From Paucimonas sp. (GTDB taxonomy: Bacteria; Pseudomonadota; Gammaproteobacteria; Burkholderiales; Burkholderiaceae_D): 5,010 nucleotides of DNA. Made by a program: the position numbers and the translations under genes. Under the pieces are notes generated by a model, which was given only the letters and a program-made list of their open reading frames with translations, made no database searches and was not told where the DNA came from. The stretch is from assembly GCA_029266815.1 (NCBI GenBank), contig JAQSWC010000176.1, positions 1-5,010 of the forward strand, given 5' to 3'. This document shows positions 1-4,941 of this stretch, one piece after another (position 1 is the first letter of the stretch; each line of letters opens with the position of its first letter).

Positions 1-78
1 TCGTGCGCGGAATTGCTGGCCGAAACCTTCAAGCGCATCAGCAAGGGCGACTCGGTGTCGTCGCTGTTTGCAGATTAA
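1..78 (+). CDS. prs: Ribose-phosphate pyrophosphokinase (PRPP synthetase), C-terminal end only
   Basis: Partial gene: only the last 25 codons and the TAA stop (76-78) are in the window. The readable tail, with an LLAET block, RIS.GDSVSSLF and a terminal AD, closely matches the conserved C-terminus of bacterial PRPP synthetases. The enzyme transfers pyrophosphate from ATP to ribose 5-phosphate in the cytoplasm, giving PRPP for purine, pyrimidine, histidine, tryptophan and NAD synthesis. The substrate-binding and catalytic parts lie outside the window. The gene runs in the same direction as rplY 156 bp downstream, an order familiar from betaproteobacteria. A terminator-like hairpin at 147-169 probably ends much of its transcription. 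The call rests on the tail motif plus context. Confidence 0.93.
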   Translation, partial: SCAELLAETFKRISKGDSVSSLFAD

Positions 79-91
79 GCATATTTATTGC

Positions 92-124
92 GGGACAGAG
101 TTAAGCGAAGCGGTACTCTGTCCC
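92..124. repeat. Perfect 10-bp palindrome with 13-nt loop, REP-like
   Basis: Arms GGGACAGAGT (92-101) and ACTCTGTCCC (115-124) pair perfectly around a 13-nt loop (102-114). No T-run follows, so it is not a simple terminator. Arms of the GGGACAGAGT...ACTCTGTCCC type resemble dispersed intergenic palindromes (REP elements mobilised by RAYT/IS200-like transposases) seen in many proteobacterial genomes. That is from memory, and copy number cannot be judged from one window. The loop carries CGAAGCGGT (106-114), repeated exactly at 157-165 in the next hairpin. It could equally be a fixed part of the prs-rplY transcript. Confidence 0.6.
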
Positions 125-146
125 CAACTGATCAAATCGATTTAGT

Positions 147-169
147 CCGCTTCTATCGAAGCGGTTTTT
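147..169 (+). terminator. Rho-independent terminator after prs (possible attenuator)
   Basis: CCGCTTC (147-153) pairs with GAAGCGG (158-164) over a TATC tetraloop and is followed directly by TTTTT (165-169). It lies 69 bp after the prs stop and 66 bp before rplY. It is probably the prs terminator. If rplY depends on read-through, it would act as an attenuator. The stem is only 7 bp, so leakiness is plausible. Confidence 0.7.
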
Positions 170-170
170 C

Positions 171-194
171 AAGTCCCCTGGTCGCGGGGGACTT
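171..194 (+). promoter_or_regulatory. Leader hairpin upstream of rplY
   Basis: AAGTCCCC (171-178) pairs with GGGGACTT (187-194), an 8-bp stem with an 8-nt loop. It sits two bases after the preceding terminator's T-run and has no T-run of its own. It is GC-rich enough to fold stably in RNA. I do not recognise it as a named RNA family. Confidence 0.5.
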
Positions 195-198
195 CAAC

Positions 199-223
199 GC
201 AAGGCTGAAGCCTTGCCATTTTT
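199..223 (+). terminator. Hairpin plus T-run abutting the rplY Shine-Dalgarno
   Basis: GCAAGGC (199-205) and GCCTTGC (210-216) form a perfect 7-bp stem with a TGAA tetraloop. CA and TTTTT (219-223) follow, and the next base starts the rplY GGAG. It has the form of an intrinsic terminator but ends 11 nt before the start codon. It could be an attenuator, or a structure controlling ribosome access to rplY. It could also simply be a second terminator, which would need an rplY promoter that I cannot find. Confidence 0.55.
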
Positions 224-234
224 GGAGCATCACC

Positions 235-840
235 ATGAAAGTAGTCGCTTTTGCACGCACTGAGCAGGGGTCCGGAGCGAGCCGCCGCCTGCGCAATGCC
301 GGTTTCGTGCCCGGTATCGTCTATGGAGGCACGGCAGCACCGGCCAACATCAAGGTCGACCATAATGCGCTGTACCACGCGCTCAAGAAAGAGGCTTTCC
401 ATTCGTCGATCCTCGACCTCGAAGTCGACGGCAAGACTGAGAAAGTTCTGCTGCGCGATTTCCAGACGCACGCCTACAAACAGATCGTGATGCACATCGA
501 TTTCCAGCGCGTCGACCAGAACCAGAAGATCCACGTGAAAGTGCCGCTGCATTTCATCAATGCCGAGATCGCACCTGCGGTCAAGCTGTCTGCCGGTATC
601 GTCAGCCACGTGCTGAACGAACTCGACATCTCCTGCCTGCCGAAAGACCTGCCGGAATTCATCGAAGTCGACCTGTCAACGATCGAAGCCGGCCAGTCGA
701 TCCACGTGTCCGACCTCAAATTGCCGAAGGGCGTTACCGTGATTGCACACGGCGACAACCAGACGGTTGCTACCGCATCGATTCCCGCAGGCGGCAAGTC
801 TGACGAAGCTGCTGCTGAGGGTGAAGGCGAGAAGAAGTAA
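235..840 (+). CDS. rplY: 50S ribosomal protein L25, long Ctc/TL5 form
   Basis: A 201-residue protein. L25 binds 5S rRNA in the central protuberance of the 50S subunit. Residues 1 to about 95 form the L25 domain: a basic GASRRLR block (14-20) followed by VPGIVYGG (25-32), then the conserved VLLRDFQ...HIDFQ segment (71-91). Residues of about 100-185 form the all-beta C-terminal domain found in the Ctc/TL5 form and absent from the short (about 94 aa) E. coli protein. The tail (186-201) is low-complexity Ala/Glu/Gly/Lys and probably disordered. The frame is open back to an ATG at 88, but that extension runs through the leader hairpins and does not look like L25. The start at 235 has GGAG at 224-227, 7 nt away, and gives the family N-terminus. 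It follows prs and has its own terminator at 858-886. The three hairpins just upstream suggest transcript-level control, which is inference. Confidence 0.97.
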   Translation: MKVVAFARTEQGSGASRRLRNAGFVPGIVYGGTAAPANIKVDHNALYHALKKEAFHSSILDLEVDGKTEKVLLRDFQTHAYKQIVMHIDFQRVDQNQKIHVKVPLHFINAEIAPAVKLSAGIVSHVLNELDISCLPKDLPEFIEVDLSTIEAGQSIHVSDLKLPKGVTVIAHGDNQTVATASIPAGGKSDEAAAEGEGEKK

Positions 841-857
841 TTCTTCCCGCACCGCTG

Positions 858-886
858 AAAAACCCGCTGCCTGCAGCGGGTTTTTT
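858..886. terminator. Bidirectional rho-independent terminator between rplY and ada
   Basis: CCCGCTG (863-869) pairs with CAGCGGG (874-880) over a 4-nt loop. The stem is flanked by A5 (858-862) and T6 (881-886), which can extend the pairing. It ends rplY 18 bp after its stop. Read on the minus strand it has a T5 tail and can end ada, whose stop is at 923-925. Confidence 0.92.
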
Positions 887-922
887 ATTGCGCTGAGGTT
901 CTAAGCGCCGGATCAAGAAGCA

Positions 923-2029
923 TCACGCTTTACGATTGTCCATTTTTTCCTGCAGATCCGCCTCGATTTCGAGCAGGGATCGCTTCCGATCCACGCCCCA
1001 GCGATAGCCGGACAATCCACCCCCGATGCGTACCACGCGGTGGCAGGGAATCGCCACTGCCAATGCATTTGCCGCGCAGGCGGCCGCCACGGCCCGAACC
1101 GCACTGGGCATGCCGATTCGGCGTGCAATCTCGGTGTAGGTGACGGTCTGCCCTGGCGGAATGTCACACAAGGCCTGCCATACGCGCTGCTGGAATGCGG
1201 TGCCGCGAATATCCAGCGGCAGATTAAGCCCTAATCGCGGCGCCTCGACAAAACCAACCACCAGGGCAACGGTCTTCTCGAATTCCGCATCGCCACCGAC
1301 AAAAGTCGCCTTCGGAAAGCGGCCTTGAAGATCACGCACCAGCGTATCGGGATCATCACCGATGAGAATCGCGCAGATACCGCGCTCGCTTTGCGCAACC
1401 AGAATCGCCCCGAGCGCGCATTGGCCCACGGCGAAATGAATTTCCAGTCCCTCGCCGCCCGAGCGGTAACGTGTCGGCGACATGCCCAATATCCGGTCCG
1501 AGTTTTCATAGAAGCGGCTGCCGGACTGATAGCCCGCTTCGTAAATGGCTTGAGTCACTTCTTGTCCCGATTCCAGCAAATTGCGCAGCTTTCCCTCACG
1601 ATGGGCTGCTGCGTACATCCGCGGCGTCAGGCCGGTGACGTGCTTGAATGTCCTGTGAAAGTGATAGGCGCTCATGCCGGCCTTCTCTGCCAGCTCTTCA
1701 AGGCTCATCGAACTCTCCGACGCTTCGAGAAGCCGGCAAGCCTCGGCAATCTTTGCCGCATGGCGCTGCCCAAGCGGCAACTGGTCGGGCTTGCACCGCT
1801 TGCACGGCCTGAAACCGGCGCGCTCCGCTTCCTCGCAAGTGCCATGGAAGCGCACATTTTCAGGCTTCGCCTGGCGCGAGCCGCACGAAGGCCGGCAATA
1901 AACACCGGTCGTCTCCACCGAATAGCAGAATGTGCCGTCCGCTGAAGCATCCCTCGCGAGAACGGCCGCCCAGCGCGGATCGCTCAAGGTGGCTGCAGTC
2001 CTTTGGCTCTTTGCTTTTGTTGCTGTCAT
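923..2029 (-). CDS. ada: Bifunctional transcriptional regulator / O6-methylguanine-DNA methyltransferase Ada
   Basis: A 368-residue protein (E. coli Ada is 354). Ada repairs alkylated DNA by moving methyl groups irreversibly onto its own cysteines, and the methylphosphotriester reaction turns it into an activator of the adaptive response. Three modules are visible. The N-terminal zinc domain has C45, C49, C76 and C79 in CRPSC...CKRC, with C45 equivalent to the acceptor Cys38 of E. coli. An AraC-type helix-turn-helix region spans about 103-188. The C-terminal methyltransferase ends in AANALAVAIPCHRVV with acceptor C329, followed by GLSGYRWG (338-345). All key residues are present, so it should be functional. 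An ATG at 2075-2077 would add 16 residues but has no ribosome site. The chosen ATG (2027-2029) has GAGGG at 2037-2041. It is divergent from pth and convergent with rplY. An Ada box and candidate promoter lie upstream, implying autoactivation. No alkB or alkA homologue is in the window. Confidence 0.97.
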   Translation of the reverse strand: MTATKAKSQRTAATLSDPRWAAVLARDASADGTFCYSVETTGVYCRPSCGSRQAKPENVRFHGTCEEAERAGFRPCKRCKPDQLPLGQRHAAKIAEACRLLEASESSMSLEELAEKAGMSAYHFHRTFKHVTGLTPRMYAAAHREGKLRNLLESGQEVTQAIYEAGYQSGSRFYENSDRILGMSPTRYRSGGEGLEIHFAVGQCALGAILVAQSERGICAILIGDDPDTLVRDLQGRFPKATFVGGDAEFEKTVALVVGFVEAPRLGLNLPLDIRGTAFQQRVWQALCDIPPGQTVTYTEIARRIGMPSAVRAVAAACAANALAVAIPCHRVVRIGGGLSGYRWGVDRKRSLLEIEADLQEKMDNRKA

Positions 2030-2036
2030 GGCGAAG

Positions 2037-2041
2037 CCCTC
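2037..2041 (-). promoter_or_regulatory. Ribosome binding site that fixes the ada start
   Basis: GAGGG on the minus strand ends 7 nt before the ATG at 2029. The upstream in-frame ATG at 2077 has no comparable purine run, so the shorter Ada is preferred. Confidence 0.8.
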
Positions 2042-2052
2042 TGAGTGAAGCG

Positions 2053-2081
2053 ATCTTAAATCAAAGCCTGACAGCATTCAT
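2053..2081 (-). promoter_or_regulatory. Candidate activator-dependent ada promoter
   Basis: On the minus strand, TAAGAT (2058-2053) is a 4/6 match to the -10 consensus. The hexamer 17 bp upstream, ATGAAT (2081-2076), is a poor -35 (3/6). Transcription would start near 2046, leaving about a 16-nt leader with the ribosome site. A weak -35 suits a promoter needing an activator, and the Ada box lies just upstream. Assigned by spacing and context, not by strong consensus. Confidence 0.45.
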
Positions 2082-2101
2082 GAAAGGCCGCACTCCGCCT
2101 C

Positions 2102-2114
2102 TTGCTTTCAAATT
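2102..2114 (-). promoter_or_regulatory. Ada box (Ada operator) upstream of ada
   Basis: Read on the minus strand, AAT (2114-2112), six bases (TTGAAA) and GCAA (2105-2102) give an exact AAT-N6-GCAA. As I recall, that is the A-box/B-box arrangement bound by methylated Ada at the E. coli ada promoter. Its centre is about 62 bp upstream of the inferred ada transcription start, similar to the E. coli placement. The strict core is 7 defined bases, so chance is possible, but the position is what autoregulation predicts. Confidence 0.62.
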
Positions 2115-2131
2115 CAGCTTTCATGCGGAAA

Positions 2132-2160
2132 TGGACGGCATCCGCAGCATCCGCGATAAT
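2132..2160 (+). promoter_or_regulatory. Sigma-70-type promoter for pth
   Basis: TGGACG (2132-2137, 4/6 to TTGACA) and GATAAT (2155-2160, 5/6 to TATAAT) are 17 bp apart. The start would fall near 2167, giving about a 20-nt leader before the pth ATG. It gives pth a promoter independent of rplY, as expected since ada lies between them on the other strand. Confidence 0.65.
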
Positions 2161-2187
2161 CACGCCGCAGCTTTATCGAGAGAAATC

Positions 2188-2766
2188 ATGGCAATCCGTC
2201 TCATCGTCGGCCTCGGCAATCCGGGACCGGAATACGAGCAAACCCGACACAACGCCGGCTTCTGGCTGGTCGACAATCTCGCCGGCGGCAGCAGGCTCGC
2301 GCGCGAAGCGCGATTCAATGCGCTGGCCTGCAAAACTAGAATCCGCAACCAGGAAGTGTGGCTGCTGGAACCGCAGACCTTCATGAACCGTTCCGGCCAG
2401 TCGGTGGGCCTGCTGGCGCGCTTCTACAAAATAGCGGCTGACGAAATCCTGGTAGTGCACGATGAACTCGATCTGCCGCCCGGCGCCGCCAAGCTGAAAA
2501 AAGGCGGCTCTTCAGGCGGGCACAATGGATTGAAGGACATCACGTCCGCGCTCGGCACACAGGATTACTGGCGGCTGCGCATCGGCATCGGCCATCCGCG
2601 CTCGCTGAACCTGCAGCAGAATGTTGCGGATTTCGTGCTGCACCGTCCACGCAAGGAGGAGCAGCCGCTGATCAACGAGGCCATTGAGAAAAGCCTAGAC
2701 ATCATCCCCCTGCTTTGCGAAGGCAAGTTCGAAGCGGCGATGATGCAGTTGCATACGAGCGCCTAG
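2188..2766 (+). CDS. pth: Peptidyl-tRNA hydrolase
   Basis: A 192-residue cytoplasmic esterase (E. coli Pth is 194). It cleaves the bond between peptide and tRNA in peptidyl-tRNAs dropped by stalled ribosomes, freeing tRNA for reuse, and is essential in most bacteria. All family motifs are present: VGLGNPGPEY (7-16, with N11), TRHNAGF (19-25, catalytic H21), PQTFMNRSG (62-70, with N67), VVHDELDLPPG (89-99, with D92) and SGGHNGLKDI (109-118, with N113). The frame is open upstream to 1930 through antisense ada sequence. The ATG at 2188 gives the exact family N-terminus, although its ribosome site is weak (GAGAG at 2179-2183). It has its own promoter at 2132-2160 and ends 34 bp before a strong terminator. 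In related genomes it commonly sits between rplY and ychF; here it is separated from both by minus-strand genes. Confidence 0.97.
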   Translation: MAIRLIVGLGNPGPEYEQTRHNAGFWLVDNLAGGSRLAREARFNALACKTRIRNQEVWLLEPQTFMNRSGQSVGLLARFYKIAADEILVVHDELDLPPGAAKLKKGGSSGGHNGLKDITSALGTQDYWRLRIGIGHPRSLNLQQNVADFVLHRPRKEEQPLINEAIEKSLDIIPLLCEGKFEAAMMQLHTSA

Positions 2767-2800
2767 CCGGATTTTGCGGATCGACAGATGCATCCGTACC

Positions 2801-2833
2801 AATGAAAAACGGCCCCAAGGGCCGTTTTTCATT
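2801..2833. terminator. Bidirectional terminator between pth and the chitinase gene
   Basis: A perfect 15-bp inverted repeat (2801-2815 with 2819-2833) around a CAA triloop. The core is CGGCCC/GGGCCG, with A5 before it and T5 after it. It ends pth on the plus strand, and on the minus strand ends the chitinase gene, whose stop is at 2856-2858. Confidence 0.95.
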
Positions 2834-2855
2834 AAAACTCAATACATGGCTTCAA

Positions 2856-4466
2856 CTAGCGTACACCCCAAATGGCTGAGGACAGCGCGCCATTGGACGT
2901 ATCGCCATCGATCGACCATGAGAATGCGCCGCCGTAGCCATTCGCCTTGACGTAATTGGCCTTGGTCGTGACGACGGATGCATCGTCGTAGCTCCACCAT
3001 TCGCCGCCCGGACCGGTGTACAAATAGAGCTGCTTGGTGACGGGATGGACGTAGCGGGTGCCGCTCTTGCCGGCCAGCACCTTGTAGTCGTTGATGCCGT
3101 CCTCCCATGCACCGCGTGCGGCACCGGTGGCAGACTGATACAAACCGTCGCCGTTCGGGCCCGCCGTGACGCCTTTCCAGCCGCGTCCGTAGAACGGCAC
3201 ACCCAGCAGCAGCTTAGACTTCGGAACACCTAACGAAGCCATATAGGTCATTACGTAGTCGCCATTCAAGGTTTCCTCCGACTCGCCTGCAGGTGCCGCT
3301 GGATTGGGGAAGAGGTGAGCGTTGAAGTTGGTCGTGGAAGCCCATGCACCGTGGAAGTCATAAGTCATCATCGAGATCCAGTCCACGTACTGCGAATACT
3401 GCCCCGGCTCGGTCTGGTCGATCTTGTCCTTGCCGGCGCCGACGGCCGTGGTGAGCAGATAGCGCTTGCCGTCAATCGCGCCCTGCGCGTCGAGCTGACT
3501 GCGGAACTCGGCCAGCAACAACGTGAAGTTCTGCTTGTCTGCCGGGCTGACCGTGTTGTAGGGCTGACCGCCGCCGCCCGGATATTCCCAGTCGATGTCG
3601 ATGCCGTCGAACACGCCGGCTGCCGCACCCGGACCGCCGCGGTAATCGAACACCGGCAGGTCACCCTTGATGAACTGCTTCACGCAGGACGCGGCAAGCT
3701 GCTTGCGCAAGGCATCCGTCGACGCCGCAGCCGAGAAATAACGAGACCAGCTCCATCCGCCGAGGGAAATAAAGACCTTGATGTTCGGGTACTTGGCCTT
3801 GAGTTTTTTCAGCTCGAAGAAATTGCCTGCCAGAGGCTGGTTGAATACCGGCTTGATGCCGTCGATCGGGCGCGATGAAGTCCGGCCATAGTCTGCCCAC
3901 TGGTCGCCGCCGGTGCCGGCATCTACCGCAGTCGGCCCTGGCTCAGCCTTGTTCACCGCATAGCATTCGTAACCGCCGTTACGCTCATAGACATTGGCAA
4001 ATGCATAGTTGATGAAAGTCAGCTTGCTGGCTGCGCCCATGGTGATGATGTCGCCCACTTCAAAATTTCGCCTGTAGACGCCCCACTGGGTGAAATATGT
4101 ACCAACCTGTCGCTCACCGGTAGGAGTGGGAGTGGGAGTGGGTGTCGGCGTTGGTGTCGGCGTTGGAGTAGGCGTAGAGCCGCACAAATAGCCGGTAATC
4201 CACGGCATGCCGCTGCCTGCAGAGCCGCTATTGGTGGCCGGATCCTGATTCCGCGTCTTCTGCGCAGCCGTGTAGTTGGTGCCGTTTCGGCTGACCTTTG
4301 CCCCTGCCGCATAGTTCTTGGTTGCAACCCACGCAGCGTGACATGCCTCGCCATCCGCATACAATCTTGACTGTCCGTTTTTGCCCGTATCAGCGCTACC
4401 GCCGCAGGCAACCAACATGCCGGCAGCAAGCCCGGCAACGAGGCCGTTGATAATCGTCCGTTTCAT
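2856..4466 (-). CDS. GH18 chitinase, predicted lipoprotein with N-terminal chitin-binding-like module
   Basis: A 536-residue secreted glycoside hydrolase of family 18, which cleaves beta-1,4 bonds in chitin with retention of configuration. In order: a lipoprotein signal with K2-R3, a hydrophobic core and lipobox LVAC (18-21), with C21 lipidated and Gly at +2, so outer-membrane anchoring is likely; a CBM5/12-like module (about 38-96); a Thr-Pro linker (98-116); and a catalytic barrel (119-536). Barrel motifs are FINYAFANV (151-159), SLGGWSW (234-240), the catalytic DGIDIDWE (287-294, acid E294), MMTYDFHGAW (366-375), GVPFYGRGW (422-430) and GGAFSWSID (512-520). The stretch from about 427 to 508 fits the insertion domain of subfamily A chitinases. 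The start is clear: AAGGAGA at 4471-4477 lies 4 nt before the ATG. It is probably monocistronic. It could act on other GlcNAc polymers, but all catalytic residues are intact. The binding module lacks its usual Trp pair. Confidence 0.94.
   Translation of the reverse strand: MKRTIINGLVAGLAAGMLVACGGSADTGKNGQSRLYADGEACHAAWVATKNYAAGAKVSRNGTNYTAAQKTRNQDPATNSGSAGSGMPWITGYLCGSTPTPTPTPTPTPTPTPTPTGERQVGTYFTQWGVYRRNFEVGDIITMGAASKLTFINYAFANVYERNGGYECYAVNKAEPGPTAVDAGTGGDQWADYGRTSSRPIDGIKPVFNQPLAGNFFELKKLKAKYPNIKVFISLGGWSWSRYFSAAASTDALRKQLAASCVKQFIKGDLPVFDYRGGPGAAAGVFDGIDIDWEYPGGGGQPYNTVSPADKQNFTLLLAEFRSQLDAQGAIDGKRYLLTTAVGAGKDKIDQTEPGQYSQYVDWISMMTYDFHGAWASTTNFNAHLFPNPAAPAGESEETLNGDYVMTYMASLGVPKSKLLLGVPFYGRGWKGVTAGPNGDGLYQSATGAARGAWEDGINDYKVLAGKSGTRYVHPVTKQLYLYTGPGGEWWSYDDASVVTTKANYVKANGYGGAFSWSIDGDTSNGALSSAIWGVR
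4119..4175 (-). repeat. In-frame Thr-Pro linker repeat in the chitinase gene
   Basis: Fifty-seven bases encode T(PT)9, residues 98-116. The underlying 6-bp unit is degenerate: Thr codons ACG, ACT, ACA and ACC alternate with CCT, CCA, CCG and CCC, with short identical runs such as three CCC-ACT units. Pro/Thr linkers of this kind join binding and catalytic modules in many secreted polysaccharidases. A repeat like this can gain or lose 6-bp units without a frameshift. Confidence 0.9.
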
Positions 4467-4583
4467 CTCGTCTCCTTATTCGCTATTGGATCAAGCCACG
4501 CCGCGGCGACCACATAAACCGTCTGCAATCTCCTTGTCGCCCTACGTAGCCGCGCCGAAATTGCAAAATGAACCGATGGTTGT

Positions 4584-4596
4584 CAGGAAATTCCTG
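4584..4596. promoter_or_regulatory. Short palindrome upstream of the chitinase gene, possible operator
   Basis: CAGGAA and TTCCTG are perfect inverted arms around a single A, centred 124 bp upstream of the chitinase start codon. The symmetry suits a dimeric regulator, but a 6-bp arm can occur by chance and no regulator gene is nearby. Confidence 0.25.
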
Positions 4597-4761
4597 CCGG
4601 GATTTCACCACCTGCTCTATCCACATGAAACTCGCCACCGTTTTTATGCGCCCTCTTCTTACTGGATCGATTCAGACAAGGGCTATGGATTTGATGCAAA
4701 TTTCCGGGAAAAAATCCATATGCTCTGGCGGGTCGGCAATGACGCGCTTTAAAGGGACGCT

Positions 4762-4791
4762 TTGTGGCGCCGCCAGCGGGGGAGGTACAAT
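4762..4791 (+). promoter_or_regulatory. Candidate sigma-70 promoter for ychF
   Basis: TACAAT (4786-4791, 5/6 to the -10 consensus) follows TTGTGG (4762-4767, 3/6 to the -35) with an 18-bp spacer. Transcription would begin near 4798 and leave a leader of about 140 nt before ychF. The -10 is good and the -35 weak. Confidence 0.5.
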
Positions 4792-4941
4792 AGCCGTCTT
4801 TTCGGGAAGCCGGTCGGCAATGAAAAATCCCGGCGCAAAGGCGTCGTGGTTCATACCGCTTCAGGTAGCCGGACCTGCATTGCTAGGCAGGAATGCCGCG
4901 CAGAAAACCATTTCTAAACAATTGATCTAGGAAGTTCCTCC

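Larger units (their letters stand above)
4467..4941. other. 475-bp intergenic region between divergent chitinase and ychF genes
   Basis: No credible gene. The frames open on the plus strand (4381-4752 and 4568-4930) have no recognisable domain, and the second has an arbitrary composition. It contains the chitinase ribosome site (4471-4477); two short palindromes, CAGGAA-A-TTCCTG (4584-4596) and TTTCC-G-GGAAA (4701-4711); a likely ychF promoter (4762-4791); and a small stem, CCTGC/GCAGG (4874-4878 with 4887-4891), in the putative ychF leader. I could not find a convincing sigma-70 promoter for the chitinase gene on the minus strand, so it may need an activator or another sigma factor. Confidence 0.7.

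Noticed and set aside
88..234. In-frame 49-residue N-terminal extension of rplY from ATG 88.
   Set aside because: It runs through the hairpins and T-runs of the leader and has no similarity to L25. ATG 235 has a good ribosome site and the family N-terminus.
1325..1945. 206-codon open frame on the plus strand.
   Set aside because: Shadow of ada in a GC-rich region, with no domain or ribosome site.
2030..2077. Longer Ada starting at ATG 2075-2077.
   Set aside because: No ribosome site, and it would place the start upstream of the inferred transcription start near 2046.
1930..2187. In-frame 86-residue N-terminal extension of pth.
   Set aside because: It overlaps the ada start antisense and both promoters. 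Pth begins with the conserved M-x-I-x-LIVGLGNPG segment at 2188.
3315..3878. 187-codon open frame on the plus strand.
   Set aside because: Antisense shadow of the conserved chitinase barrel, with no recognisable features of its own.
4542..4549. CTACGTAG palindrome upstream of the chitinase gene.
   Set aside because: Eight bases of symmetry are expected by chance and there is no second copy nearby.
4568..4930. 120-codon open frame on the plus strand ending 11 bp before ychF.
   Set aside because: No recognisable domain, no clear ribosome site, and the likely ychF promoter lies inside it.
4929..4939. AGGAA-G-TTCCT palindrome over the ychF ribosome site.
   Set aside because: A 1-nt loop cannot form a hairpin in RNA, and the arms are too short to claim an operator.
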